This document shows, one piece after another, positions 24,252 to 33,267 of a DNA stretch of 64,000 nt; within the stretch, counting starts at the first letter, position 1, and each line of letters opens with the position of its first letter. Origin of the DNA: Deinococcales bacterium (GTDB lineage Bacteria > Deinococcota > Deinococci > Deinococcales > JAAFIG01); assembly GCA_013298595.1 (NCBI GenBank), contig JAAFIG010000005.1, positions 97,544 to 161,543 on the forward strand, in the 5' to 3' direction. The position numbers were made by a program, and so were the translations under genes. Below the pieces are notes generated by a model. It was given only the letters and a program-made list of their open reading frames with translations, did no database searches and was not told the DNA's origin.

Positions 24252-25009
24252 GTGTGGATGGCATATAACAAAAGGCTTCCTGCTACACCCAGATTTAACG
24301 AATCGGTATTGGCTTGCATTGGAATTCGCACAAAATCGGTGCAAAGTTCGCGTTGTACTTGGCTTAACCCTGCACGTTCCTCACCAAGCATCAAAAATGT
24401 TGGCTGAGGATAAGCAAATTCCTGAAAACCCATTGTGCCATCAGGTGAAGCACCAATGGCACAAAAACCATTTTGCTCGAGAAATTTCTTCAATTGCACA
24501 GGACTGGCACGAACAAATTTTTGTTGATAAATTCCACCCATTGAAGCTCGGACTGTGGCAGGCGCAAACGGCTCGATACTCTGTTCGAGTAAAATAAAAC
24601 CTGTATTGCCAGCGGCATTCGCACTGCGAATTAGCGTGCCAAAATTGCCAGCATTACGAATCTGATGGAGCACAATCCAACTCGAGTCTGAGGCATAGAC
24701 GGCTTTAAGACTTTGTATTTGTTGCTCGAGAACTGCCGCAATTCCAGAAGCACGTTCAGTCTGACTAAATACTCTGAATTCTTCAGGCGAGACACGAATC
24801 ACTAGGGCTTTGTTTACTTGTATGTACTGGCGAACCTCACTGGATTGACAAAGTTTTTTGCAATACAAAATCACTCGAGCCTGAAACGGATGTTCGCTGG
24901 CTCGTAAGAAATTTCGGATTCCTTCAACAAAAAATAAGCGCTTCTGATCTCGAGTAACTCGGTTAGTTTGCAAATGCTTAACCAAAGAAAAAATAGCTTC
25001 CTTGGTCAT
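24248..25009 (-). CDS. TrmH/SpoU-family RNA 2'-O-methyltransferase
   Basis: A 253-aa SPOUT methyltransferase. The N-terminal ~95 residues are an RNA-binding L30e-like substrate domain. The C-terminal knot has QIRNAGNFGTLIRSANAAG (motif 1), FLMLGEERAGLS (motif 2) and IPMQANTDSLNLGVAGSLLLY (motif 3). Target is probably rRNA or tRNA ribose. An AAGGAG lies unusually close (1 nt) to the ATG, so the start is slightly uncertain. Confidence 0.92.
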   Translation of the reverse strand: MTKEAIFSLVKHLQTNRVTRDQKRLFFVEGIRNFLRASEHPFQARVILYCKKLCQSSEVRQYIQVNKALVIRVSPEEFRVFSQTERASGIAAVLEQQIQSLKAVYASDSSWIVLHQIRNAGNFGTLIRSANAAGNTGFILLEQSIEPFAPATVRASMGGIYQQKFVRASPVQLKKFLEQNGFCAIGASPDGTMGFQEFAYPQPTFLMLGEERAGLSQVQRELCTDFVRIPMQANTDSLNLGVAGSLLLYAIHT

Positions 25010-25082
25010 GCTCCTTGTGGTGTTACAGATGGATTTGACATTGCTTTAGCCTAAAATGCTTGGCAAAGGAATACAAGATAAG

Positions 25083-25114
25083 AGAAATGGCGTACCCATA
25101 GGCACGCCATTTCT
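25083..25114 (-). terminator. Terminator downstream of the class C-like hydrolase
   Basis: AGAAATGGCGT / ACGCCATTTCT, an 11-bp perfect stem with a 10-nt loop. It lies just beyond the hydrolase stop and before the methyltransferase start on the minus strand. Confidence 0.7.
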
Positions 25115-25120
25115 TTGTGA

Positions 25121-26275
25121 TTATCTAAACAGTGCTTCGGTGCTTGGTTCACGTAACAACATTTTCAGGATTTGTACAAAATTCTTGTTATTCTGATCGC
25201 TCACGGCTGTGTTTGCCATAATTACAGCCCCGAATTTGGTTTTTGGATTCCAATACAAGTAACAAGCTGCGCCTGGATCGCCACCAGCATGTCCAAGCAA
25301 ACCAGATTTAAACGCTACAAAAATGCCTTGCAAGTTATCGGGGGTAGCATCAGAAAATTGTGGCTTGAGCATTGAACGCACTGTTTTAACCTCGAGTAAT
25401 TGTTTATTGGCATACATACCATCGTTCATCAGCATAATCAGAAACTTAGCCATATCATTAACACTCGAGCGCAACTGCCCATCGGGGTATGTTGGGTAGC
25501 CATAATGGGTTAATGTTGGGTAATCGCTATCGTAAGGGAAAGCAATTTGTTCAAGACTCGAGAAATCGCGTAAAAACCAATGCGAGTTTTTCATACCAAG
25601 CGGAGCCAGTACATTCTGCTCGGAGTACGCAGCGAAATCCATACCAGTTTGCACCTCGAGAATATAGGCAGCTAATCCAATGGCAATGTTGCTGTAAATA
25701 AATTTTTCACCCGGTTTGCTAGTGGCAAAATTGAGCGTAGCATCAAACCTCGAGCCTGTGGTGGTGAAATAACTTTTTAAGAAATCACCTAATTTAATCG
25801 GGCTATCACCAGTGCCATAACTGGCTTCGAGAATCTTTTTGTTATCCACTAAACCCGAAGTATGCGTGGCTAAATGCCGTAAGGTGATTTTTCCAGCAAC
25901 TCGAGGATTTTTGATTTCAAAAGGCAAGTACGAATTGATATCGGCATCCAAGTCGAGCTTACCTGCCTCAACTGCTTTCATGATGGTGACACCCGTAACC
26001 AGTTTACTGACCGAAGCGATGATAAATGGTGAATCTGCTGTGACAGGGAGTTTACTTTCCTTATTTAAGACACCGTAACCTTTGCTAAAAACCAATTTGT
26101 TATCTAAAGTAATTGCCACGGCAAAACCAGGGAATTGAGCCGATTGAACCTCTTTACTTAACCAAGCATCCAGTTCGGTAACGCTTTTTGGGGTATTGGT
26201 TTGAGGTGCACAAGCACTGATAAAAGCAGCAAAGAGACTCGAGACGGCAAGCATGGCTTTCTTTGTCATATTCAT
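25121..26275 (-). CDS. Lipoprotein serine hydrolase, class C beta-lactamase/PBP4* family
   Basis: A 384-aa exported protein with a lipobox (FISAC, Cys22). The serine-hydrolase signatures are ASVSK (SxxK), YSN (Tyr-x-Asn) and HAGG near the C-terminus in place of KTG. The family contains D-amino acid peptidases, esterases and class C beta-lactamases; the HxG variant favours peptidase/esterase. CATACT lies 6 nt before the ATG at 26275, consistent with a leaderless start. Confidence 0.9.
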   Translation of the reverse strand: MNMTKKAMLAVSSLFAAFISACAPQTNTPKSVTELDAWLSKEVQSAQFPGFAVAITLDNKLVFSKGYGVLNKESKLPVTADSPFIIASVSKLVTGVTIMKAVEAGKLDLDADINSYLPFEIKNPRVAGKITLRHLATHTSGLVDNKKILEASYGTGDSPIKLGDFLKSYFTTTGSRFDATLNFATSKPGEKFIYSNIAIGLAAYILEVQTGMDFAAYSEQNVLAPLGMKNSHWFLRDFSSLEQIAFPYDSDYPTLTHYGYPTYPDGQLRSSVNDMAKFLIMLMNDGMYANKQLLEVKTVRSMLKPQFSDATPDNLQGIFVAFKSGLLGHAGGDPGAACYLYWNPKTKFGAVIMANTAVSDQNNKNFVQILKMLLREPSTEALFR

Positions 26276-26339
26276 AATGTTAGTATGCCTAGGGTGCTAC
26301 TCAAATTGTCACTGCTAAATTTGAGTAGGATACGATTGC

Positions 26340-26960
26340 ATGAAACCCCTTGTCATTACCGATGCTCGAACAGCCGAATTACTGCTCAACCCAGACTTTA
26401 TGAGTTGCCTCGAGTCTTTAATGCAGGATCAATGGGCAATTTCGGCACTGGCAAAAAAATTAGGTGCAAGTATCGGCAGTACCCATTACCGAGTCCAACA
26501 ATTACTCGAGCGTGATTTGGCAATGATTAGCCAGGAACAACAACGAGCAGGTCGAAGTATCAAATACTATACAGCTACGGCTAAAGCATTTTTTGTGCCA
26601 TTTCTGATGACCGATTTTGAAACACTACTGGCTTTTTGGTCTGCGATTCTGCAACCCAAACACGATGCTTTTGTGCATCATTTGATTCGTAATCTTGAAA
26701 CTCGAGATGCAAAAACTTGGGGTGTTTTGATGCAATACACTCCCGAGCATGGTTTTCACATCACCAATGCAGCTAAGCGCCAAACCACAGCGAGTCACCC
26801 CGTGGCATGGTTTAACGCAGAAGATTTGTATTTAACCCATGAACAAGCTCGAGAATTACAACTCGAGCTACGAGGCTTAATCGAAAAGTATCAACAAAAC
26901 ACTGGTTCAGAGCATTACATTTTACAAAACGGTTTGGTCTGGACAAACGAAACGACATAA
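26340..26960 (+). CDS. Winged-helix (ArsR-like) transcriptional regulator
   Basis: A 206-aa regulator. Its N-terminal ~80 residues form a winged helix (WAISALAKKLGASIGSTHYRVQQLLERDL, recognition helix about 40-60, then a RAGRSIKYYTATAKAF wing). The C-terminal part is an unassigned effector-like domain. Divergent to the class C-like hydrolase, which it may regulate. It ends 20 bp before ackA. A TAGGAT at 26326-26331 is 8 nt before the ATG. Confidence 0.8.
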   Translation: MKPLVITDARTAELLLNPDFMSCLESLMQDQWAISALAKKLGASIGSTHYRVQQLLERDLAMISQEQQRAGRSIKYYTATAKAFFVPFLMTDFETLLAFWSAILQPKHDAFVHHLIRNLETRDAKTWGVLMQYTPEHGFHITNAAKRQTTASHPVAWFNAEDLYLTHEQARELQLELRGLIEKYQQNTGSEHYILQNGLVWTNETT

Positions 26961-26980
26961 GCTCGAGTTACAATACCAGT

Positions 26981-28114
26981 ATGCAAATTCTTGTTTTAAA
27001 CGCTGGCAGCTCGAGCTTAAAATATGCTGTGATAGAAACTAACAATGCACAAACCCTCGCTCGAGGTGTGATTGAACGTATTGGTGTACCCCAAGCTGCC
27101 TATGTCCGAGGTAACGAAATTGTCAAAGTGCTGGCAATGGATCATGCCCAAGCTTTAACTGCCATTGCTAAGTACGAAAATTTCTCGAGTGTGCAAGCGG
27201 TTGGGCATCGGGTGGTACATGGTGGATTGGCTTTTACAGCGCCAACCAAAATAAATCATGAAGTGCTTGGTGTACTCGAAGAGAATGCCAAATTTGCGCC
27301 ATTGCACAATCCAGCCAATATCACAGGAATCAAAGCGGCTCGAGCCATTCTGCCAAATCTCGAGAATGTTGCTGTTTTTGATACTGCCTTTCATGCCACG
27401 CTGCCAGAACATGCGTACAGTTACGCAATTCCTCGAGAACTCACCACTCAGGGTTTACGGCGATTTGGCTTTCATGGAACCAGTCATGGTTTTGTGGCAC
27501 GTCAAGCCGCTCAATTCTTAAATCGTCCACTCGAGCAATTAAAACTGATTATTCTACATATCGGCAACGGAGCCAGTGCCAGTGCAGTTCAATTTGGGCA
27601 GAGTATAGACACCACAATGGGTTTTACACCCCTCGAGGGCTTGGTAATGGGAACGAGGTGCGGAGACATAGATGCTGGGCTTGTTCTCGAGCTTGTACGG
27701 CGCAATGGTATCGAAACCACTGATGCGTTGCTGAATAAACAATCTGGAATGCTTGGTATGGCAGGAGCCGCCGATTTACGTGATGTCTGGAAAGCTGCCG
27801 ATACGGGCAACCATGCCGCACAAAACGCACTCGAGGTATTTGCTTACCGTATTCAAAAAACCATCGGCGCCTACAGTGCCGCCCTCGAAGGAGCTGATGC
27901 TATTGTCTTCACTGCAGGCGTTGGCGAAAACGACACCCGTACTCGAGCCAAAATTCTCGAGAAAATGAGATGGTTAGGCATTGAACTTGATAGTCAAGCC
28001 AATGCCGCTCGAGCCACACGTATCTCAACCCTCGAGTCAAAAGTCCAAGCTTTGGTCATACTCACCAACGAAGAACTTGCCATCGCCCTCGAGACACAAG
28101 CTTTACTCGAGTAA
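26981..28114 (+). CDS. ackA: Acetate kinase AckA
   Basis: Converts acetyl phosphate and ADP to acetate and ATP (reversible), linking energy yield to overflow metabolism. The 377-aa protein has LNAGSSSLKYAVIE, VGHRVVHGG, RRFGFHGTSHGFV, LHIGNGASASAVQFGQSIDT (motif in two parts) and VFTAGVGEN. TACAAT lies 6 nt before the ATG (leaderless). No phosphotransacetylase is adjacent. Convergent, 4 bp from the NmrA-like gene. Confidence 0.97.
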   Translation: MQILVLNAGSSSLKYAVIETNNAQTLARGVIERIGVPQAAYVRGNEIVKVLAMDHAQALTAIAKYENFSSVQAVGHRVVHGGLAFTAPTKINHEVLGVLEENAKFAPLHNPANITGIKAARAILPNLENVAVFDTAFHATLPEHAYSYAIPRELTTQGLRRFGFHGTSHGFVARQAAQFLNRPLEQLKLIILHIGNGASASAVQFGQSIDTTMGFTPLEGLVMGTRCGDIDAGLVLELVRRNGIETTDALLNKQSGMLGMAGAADLRDVWKAADTGNHAAQNALEVFAYRIQKTIGAYSAALEGADAIVFTAGVGENDTRTRAKILEKMRWLGIELDSQANAARATRISTLESKVQALVILTNEELAIALETQALLE

Positions 28115-28118
28115 GGCT

Positions 28119-29015
28119 TTATACAGTCACTGCCGCAAAGGCTTTGGCGTGTAAACCAACCCACGTTTCAAGGCTAGTTAATTGAACAGGCAATTGCTCG
28201 AGAACTGCCACCATGTTTGTATTCATGGCATCATCAGATTGAGCATTTGAGTGGGTATATCCAGCCCGAATGGCTTCGCCTGCTTCTGCACCCATAATTT
28301 TGGTCATGGTGGCTGCAAATGCTTCTGGGCTGATGGCTTGGTAAGTTATGGGACGGTTTAAGCCTTTGGTAAATGCCTTGGCAATGGCTGCTCCGTCCAA
28401 GGCTTCTGGTCCACCTAATGCAAAGCGCTGACCAGCCAAAGCAGGACGTGTCAGTGCTGCTACTGCTAAAGCCCCAAGGTCTTGACTTGCAAGCCAAGAA
28501 ACACGCATTTCGGCACGGTGTGGGTAAGTCACTGCGGCTTGGTTTTGAATACTTGGTAAGCACCAAGGACCCAGAAAATTTTCCATGTACACCCCAGGTT
28601 GCAAAATAATGTTAGGAATACCACACGTGCTGATAAAATCGGCTAAGTGAATCCGAAAATCCAACATTGGAATGCCTGTTGGAGCAGCTGGTGCTTGACC
28701 ACTGGCATTAAAAACCAAGTGATTTACCCCTGACTCCTTGGCTGCTCGAATCGCATTGCCAAGCAATGCAAATGGATCACCTTGAGCCGAAAATGGCAGC
28801 ATCAAAAAGACCCCATCTACACCGGCACTGGCGTGTTGCAAACTCGTAAAATCACTCAGGTCGCCCTGAATGACTTCTGCCCCTTTAGCTTGCAAAGCCA
28901 GTGCTCGTTCAGGTTGACGCACAATAACCCGCACTGAATGACCAGCCTCGAGTAATTGCCTAGCAACTGGTTCGCCCTGAGAGCCAGTTGCACCGTAAGT
29001 CAGAAATAACGACAT
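28119..29015 (-). CDS. NmrA-like NAD(P)-binding protein
   Basis: A 298-aa atypical short-chain dehydrogenase. It has the N-terminal dinucleotide loop YGATGSQGEPVARQLL and lacks the YxxxK catalytic pair, as in NmrA/QOR2-like redox sensors and quinone reductases. The ATG at 29015 was chosen for its SD (complement CCTCC at 29021-29025); a longer in-frame start is rejected. Transcribed divergently from an HxlR regulator, the usual arrangement for redox/quinone-responsive pairs. Confidence 0.87.
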   Translation of the reverse strand: MSLFLTYGATGSQGEPVARQLLEAGHSVRVIVRQPERALALQAKGAEVIQGDLSDFTSLQHASAGVDGVFLMLPFSAQGDPFALLGNAIRAAKESGVNHLVFNASGQAPAAPTGIPMLDFRIHLADFISTCGIPNIILQPGVYMENFLGPWCLPSIQNQAAVTYPHRAEMRVSWLASQDLGALAVAALTRPALAGQRFALGGPEALDGAAIAKAFTKGLNRPITYQAISPEAFAATMTKIMGAEAGEAIRAGYTHSNAQSDDAMNTNMVAVLEQLPVQLTSLETWVGLHAKAFAAVTV

Positions 29016-29161
29016 AATAACCTCCTGAGCTTGGTTTTCTAACACCAAACTTCATAACAAAAAATGGTTTGTTTAATTCAAGACTATTTGTCTCTTGGTT
29101 ATTAAACACGCTTTTATTCAATTTGTGAAGTAGTTACGTAAAAGTGCTATAGTTACCTTAT

Positions 29162-29524
29162 ATGAACAAAAATGTGATTCGCAAATCAACGGGGTCTGAC
29201 CTCGAGTATCACCAACGAATTCCCATTCAGCCTGAATGTACAGTTGAACGTACCCTTGAGGTAATCGGTGGCAAATGGACGACCCTGATTTTACGAGATT
29301 TACTGATAGGAACGAAACGATTTGGCGAATTGCGTTCCAGCCTTGGTAACATCCCACCTAAAACTCTGACTGAACGTCTGCGAGACCTTGAAGAACATGG
29401 TGTACTGATACGAATTCAATTTCCAGAAATCCCCCCTCGAGTCGAATACACCCTGACCGATAAAGGACGTGCTTTAGGTGCAATCATCAATGCCATGGCA
29501 CAATGGGGTTCAGACTGGACTTAA
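29162..29524 (+). CDS. HxlR-family transcriptional regulator
   Basis: A 120-aa winged-helix regulator with the family hallmarks CTVERTLEVIGGKWTTLIL, RDLLIGTKRFGELRSSL and KTLTERLRDLEEHGVL. The N-terminal Cys (residue ~26) is the position that senses quinones or electrophiles in YodB/HypR-type members. TATAGT lies 8 nt from the ATG with TTACGT upstream, inside the 146-bp divergent region shared with the NmrA-like gene that it probably controls. Confidence 0.93.
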   Translation: MNKNVIRKSTGSDLEYHQRIPIQPECTVERTLEVIGGKWTTLILRDLLIGTKRFGELRSSLGNIPPKTLTERLRDLEEHGVLIRIQFPEIPPRVEYTLTDKGRALGAIINAMAQWGSDWT

Positions 29525-29578
29525 CCAATTTGTAACTCGAGACGTGGCACACATTGCAAATCCTTTGTTAAAAACAAC

Positions 29579-29947
29579 TTATTGCAATTTAACCCAAAGC
29601 CTGTATTCAGCCGTTGAATGAGCCACCACAAACATAAAATAATCACCTGATGCAGGAATTTTGCCTACCCAACGAGTTTGTTTACTCGAGAAGCGTCCGA
29701 ATTTTACAGGTTCAGCCGAAAAAAACGAAGCCGAACGACTTATACTGAACGAAGCGGAGTTCTTATTCTCGAGTTTCCAAGTCAATTGCAAAGTTAAGAT
29801 CTGACCTTTTAGGGCTTTAATCACATAGGCATCATGCGATTCGCCACCGATTATCGCCGACCCCAAAATGCGCTTGGCAGACATATTTGTTTGTGCTCGA
29901 GTCAAACCGCACAACAAAAGAACAACCAATACCCAAGAGAATTTCAT
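29579..29947 (-). CDS. Small secreted protein, PPC-like beta-sandwich
   Basis: A 122-aa protein with a Sec signal peptide (residues 1-18, ending TRA-Q). The mature part reads like a bacterial pre-peptidase C-terminal (PPC) domain: DAYVIKALKGQILTLQLTW early and ASGDYFMFVV-AEYRLWVKL at the end. Function unknown; probably periplasmic or surface exposed. Confidence 0.65.
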   Translation of the reverse strand: MKFSWVLVVLLLCGLTRAQTNMSAKRILGSAIIGGESHDAYVIKALKGQILTLQLTWKLENKNSASFSISRSASFFSAEPVKFGRFSSKQTRWVGKIPASGDYFMFVVAHSTAEYRLWVKLQ

Positions 29948-29966
29948 GTCTAAAGCCTAGCACTTC

Positions 29967-30359
29967 TTAGCGTTTTAACGATGCTTTACGTTCACGCATC
30001 GCCTCGAGAATCAAGGCTTTCACAGCAACTGATTTTGCCATTTGTAAATCCCGAACTTTCACATGACGCAAAGCTTTACCAGTCCCCTCGAGCAACCCAT
30101 TTGGATCGGGAAGATTTGCACCATGATAAAAACCAAGATTGACATAATCCTTTTGTGGCATCAGATACGCATACGCCTCAGACATTTTCTTAATACCAAA
30201 ACCATACGCTACTGAACGCTCACCAACTCGAGGTACTTCGACTGTATCGGCAAAAAGTTCAATCATGAGCGCTCGAAAGAACTCGAGCATTTCCTGAACT
30301 TCTGGGGTTGTATTGACCAGTAACTCTTCAAAGTGACCTAAGGTGTTATCGGATGTCAT
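29967..30359 (-). CDS. DUF1801-family protein
   Basis: A 130-aa small alpha/beta protein. The pattern VAYGFGIKKMSEAYAYLMPQKDYVNLGFYHG-PDPNGLLEGTGKALRHVKV is typical of DUF1801 (YdhG-like). Family function is unknown. The ATG at 30359 has an AAAGGA SD; it starts 20 bp after the WGR protein gene ends and is probably co-transcribed with it. Confidence 0.85.
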   Translation of the reverse strand: MTSDNTLGHFEELLVNTTPEVQEMLEFFRALMIELFADTVEVPRVGERSVAYGFGIKKMSEAYAYLMPQKDYVNLGFYHGANLPDPNGLLEGTGKALRHVKVRDLQMAKSVAVKALILEAMRERKASLKR

Positions 30360-30379
30360 ACGTTTGTTCCTTTGAATGA

Positions 30380-31360
30380 TTAATGGCATCTTTCTGTGTA
30401 GTACAAATTTTTGCCATCTTTAGAGATAAACCACCAACCGCAACCACCGTCGCCATAACTCACATCAAATGGTTGGTCAATTCGAGCACTAACTGTGCCT
30501 GATGCTTCCATCTGCATCAGTAAATTCCAATTGCTCATTGCCTCGTCACTGCTTTCTGGAAAGTCATCATCGTCCCATAAATTTGGTGTTCCACCAATTT
30601 TGTGACCAGATAACAATTCCCAGTAATCATTTTGCTTAGCCTCATCCCAATTTTCACGCTTTTCATGGAAAATATAAGCTGGATCATCTCCTGCAATGCA
30701 CTCAACACGGCATTCGATACCTACTAATGGATTCTCTTGAGTACTATCGTATCTCCAAGCTGAAGGTCCGATGGCTTCATGTAAGAAAGCATCGGGGAAT
30801 TTTGTATCCCAATCCCAAGCACGAAAAACAATATTTCCCGGTTGTAAAACTATGGCAGTATTGCCATGATCAGTTGACCAATCGTATTCTTCATCAGATG
30901 CACCATGAAAAATATAAGCCATTTTTGCTTCAATATTGCCAAAAATTTCTGGCTCTAGTCTAATCTGACAAAGAAAAGGGATTTTTTTTCCGTTAGTACC
31001 ATCCACTGCCCAACGAGGCTCATCGATCCAAACAGGTTGACCACCGAATTTTGTTATTGGCTCGAGAATCGGTGTGCTTACAGCTGTAAAACCAATCATT
31101 TGTAATTTGGGAATTCGTTTTTTCTCAATGGACTTCTTTTCACGCTCTCCAAGAATTGCGTCTACGTAACCATTCTTGCGTTTCTCTTTGATTCTTTTCT
31201 CGGCTTCTGCAAGGGCAGCCTCATAACTCGAGAAACTTTTTTTCTGAATTTGCCCAGTATCACCAATGCGTCCATAACGAATGGTTAATTCTGTATTCTC
31301 AAACTGTATTTCGTAGAATTTGTGTTGAGCACCTTCACTCAGCTCAAGATACCAGATCAT
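30380..31360 (-). CDS. WGR-domain plus DUF1963 (YwqG-like) protein
   Basis: A 326-aa protein. Residues 1-75 match the WGR domain (IWYLELSEGAQHKFYEIQF, IRYGRIGDTGQ, KRIKEKRKNGY), a nucleic-acid-associated module also found in PARPs. Residues ~95-326 resemble DUF1963/YwqG (PVWIDEPRW, CQIRLEPEI, CGWWFISKDG). Start at 31360: TAAAAT 7 nt before the ATG and TTGACT 16 bp further up; a much longer frame would run antisense through the T-box and is rejected. It has only two CTCGAG sites and is AT-richer than neighbours, compatible with recent acquisition. Confidence 0.78.
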   Translation of the reverse strand: MIWYLELSEGAQHKFYEIQFENTELTIRYGRIGDTGQIQKKSFSSYEAALAEAEKRIKEKRKNGYVDAILGEREKKSIEKKRIPKLQMIGFTAVSTPILEPITKFGGQPVWIDEPRWAVDGTNGKKIPFLCQIRLEPEIFGNIEAKMAYIFHGASDEEYDWSTDHGNTAIVLQPGNIVFRAWDWDTKFPDAFLHEAIGPSAWRYDSTQENPLVGIECRVECIAGDDPAYIFHEKRENWDEAKQNDYWELLSGHKIGGTPNLWDDDDFPESSDEAMSNWNLLMQMEASGTVSARIDQPFDVSYGDGGCGWWFISKDGKNLYYTERCH

Positions 31361-31438
31361 GATTATGATTTTAACGTAAATTATAATTGAGTCAACCCTT
31401 GACGTAAGCCACGGCATACGGCAAAATATAATGCAGCG

Positions 31439-31688
31439 TTGAATCGCAGGAAGTACCACGGAGTTCAATCTCGAGCGAGTTGCGGGCGGTGAAAGCGCAA
31501 CGATGAAGAGCCGTGCGAAAGGCAGCGAGGAGCTTAGTTGTACAAAGTGTCTCGAGTTACACCACAGACAGTGGTCTCGAGGAACTGGGGTGGAACCGCG
31601 CAGGCTGCCGAGGCATATTGGCACAGACTGCGTCCCCAGATGGCAATCTTTTAGCCATCTGGCTTTTTGCTTGCCAAAAGGAGGCCCT
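31439..31688 (+). ncRNA. T-box riboswitch leader of glyS
   Basis: A leader of about 250 nt senses uncharged tRNA-Gly. Stem I shows GAGCGAG and the distal-loop GGTGAAAG motif (31474-31494). The likely specifier is GGC at 31521-31523 (Gly), followed by the usual A. The T-box core CTGGGGTGGAACCGCG is at 31585-31600. Its bulge TGGA would pair with UCCA, matching the U discriminator of tRNA-Gly. CGTCCCC (31631-31637) can pair with GGGG in the antiterminator. TATAAT at 31427-31432 supplies the -10. Confidence 0.92.
31636..31668 (+). terminator. Regulated terminator of the glyS T-box
   Basis: CCAGATGGC / GCCATCTGG, a 9-bp stem with a 9-nt loop, followed by CTTTTT. The 5' arm overlaps the CCCC needed for the antiterminator, so the two structures are mutually exclusive, as T-box control requires. 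Confidence 0.9.
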
Positions 31689-33203
31689 ATGCCCGCAGAA
31701 ACAATGGAAGAATTGGTAAGTTTGTGTAAACGTCGGGGTTTTATTTTCCCTGGCTCGGATATTTACGGTGGTTTACAAGGCACCTACGATTTTGGTCCGC
31801 TTGGTGTGGAATTAAAAAACAACCTCAAAGCCGCGTGGTGGCGTTCAATGATTTACGAACGCGACGATGTCGAAGGCTTAGACTCGAGTATCCTGACCCA
31901 TAAATTGGTTTTGCGCCACTCGGGGCACGAAGCCACTTTCTCCGATCCACTGGTAGATAACCGTGAAAGCAAAAAACGCTACCGTTTAGATCATTTGCTC
32001 AAAGAACAAACCCCAGATGTGCTCGAGGCAATTGCCACAGCTTTAAAGCTCGAGAATACTATTTCGGCTTTGGTGGCAGGGTTATTAGCACATGCCGACG
32101 CTGGAACAGTCTTAACCAATGCCAAAGTGATCGAACCAGGCGAGAAGAAACCCAGTGCTTGGACACAACCACGCTTGTTTAACATGATGTTCAAAACTAC
32201 GGTTGGACCAGTGGTAGACGAAGACTCCTACGCGTACTTGCGCCCAGAAACTGCCCAAGGTATTTTTGTCAACTTCAAAAATGTGGTGGACAGCACCTCG
32301 AGAAAACTACCTTTCGGCATTGCCCAAATTGGTAAATCCTTTCGTAACGAAATCACGCCACGCAACTTTATTTTCCGTGTCCGTGAATTCGAGCAAATGG
32401 AACTCGAGTTCTTTTGTGTACCCGGCACCGACGAAGAATGGCATGATAAATGGCTCGAGGCTCGAATTGAATGGTGGCAAAGCGTTGGGTTATCAAGGGA
32501 TCGGATTCAAATTTTCGATGTACCAAAAGAGGACTTATCACATTACAGCAAACGCACTTACGATCTGATGTACAAATACCCAAGCATTGGTTTTGAAGAA
32601 ATTGAAGGCATTGCTAACCGCACCGATTTTGATTTGGGTAGCCATACCAAAAATCAGGAATCATACGCGCTGCAAGCCAAAGTCGAACCAAACGCCGACA
32701 GCACCGAAAAACTGAGTATTAGCCATCCGGAAACCCAAAAACCCATTATCCCATTTGTTATCGAACCATCGGCAGGTGTGGATAGAGGAGTGCTGGCAGT
32801 CCTCACCGAAGCGTACACCAAAGAAACCCTCGAGAACGGCGAAGAACGCATTGTGCTTAAACTCCGACCGCACCTCGCGCCAATCAAAGTAGCGGTTATT
32901 CCACTTGCCAAGAACCGCGAAGAAATAACTTCGGTAGCCAAAAGTTTAAAAGCCAAATTGCAAAAGCTCGGGCTTGGGCGAGTGCTGTACGAAGACACAG
33001 GCAACATCGGCAAAGCGTATCGCCGCCACGACGAAGTAGGCACACCGTTCTGCATCACTGTGGACTTTGACACCATCGGACAAGGCAAAGACGGCGACTC
33101 GAGCCTAATGGACACCGTGACTATCCGAGACCGTGACACAATGGCACAACAGCGATTAAATATGAACGACCTCGAGCAATTCTTGCGAGAGAAATTACGG
33201 TAA
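31689..33203 (+). CDS. glyS: Glycyl-tRNA synthetase (dimeric, Thermus/eukaryote type)
   Basis: Charges tRNA-Gly. The 504-aa class II synthetase matches the single-chain form (Thermus is 506 aa) rather than the bacterial alpha2beta2 enzyme. Recognisable are [20 protein letters not shown], the motif 2 region [29 protein letters not shown], the motif 3 region [14 protein letters not shown] and the anticodon-binding domain [11 protein letters not shown]. The ATG at 31689 has the SD AAAGGAGG; an upstream frame reading back into the T-box is artefactual. The last 44 bp are duplicated at 34147-34190. Confidence 0.97.
   Translation: MPAETMEELVSLCKRRGFIFPGSDIYGGLQGTYDFGPLGVELKNNLKAAWWRSMIYERDDVEGLDSSILTHKLVLRHSGHEATFSDPLVDNRESKKRYRLDHLLKEQTPDVLEAIATALKLENTISALVAGLLAHADAGTVLTNAKVIEPGEKKPSAWTQPRLFNMMFKTTVGPVVDEDSYAYLRPETAQGIFVNFKNVVDSTSRKLPFGIAQIGKSFRNEITPRNFIFRVREFEQMELEFFCVPGTDEEWHDKWLEARIEWWQSVGLSRDRIQIFDVPKEDLSHYSKRTYDLMYKYPSIGFEEIEGIANRTDFDLGSHTKNQESYALQAKVEPNADSTEKLSISHPETQKPIIPFVIEPSAGVDRGVLAVLTEAYTKETLENGEERIVLKLRPHLAPIKVAVIPLAKNREEITSVAKSLKAKLQKLGLGRVLYEDTGNIGKAYRRHDEVGTPFCITVDFDTIGQGKDGDSSLMDTVTIRDRDTMAQQRLNMNDLEQFLREKLR
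33160..33203 (+). repeat. glyS 3'-end direct repeat, left copy
   Basis: The 44 bp that end glyS, from ATATGAACGACCTCGAGC to the TAA, recur at 34147-34190 with a single mismatch (A at 33192, C in the right copy, a Lys-to-Gln change). This is the left boundary of a 943-bp insert. Confidence 0.92.
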
Positions 33204-33267
33204 GTAATCAAACCTAAAATGCCCCAATCAACTGATTAGGGCATCAAAAAAATTCAGGTGAAAATGA

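Noticed and set aside
31361..31624. N-terminal extension of the WGR protein
   Set aside because: It would be antisense to the T-box; a promoter (TTGACT/TAAAAT) fits the ATG at 31360.
31503..31688. N-terminal extension of glyS into its leader
   Set aside because: The segment is the T-box RNA and the SD AAAGGAGG defines the ATG at 31689.
33220..33252. Terminator after glyS
   Set aside because: A hairpin around GCCC/GGGC exists, but it is followed by an A-run, not a T-run, on the coding strand.
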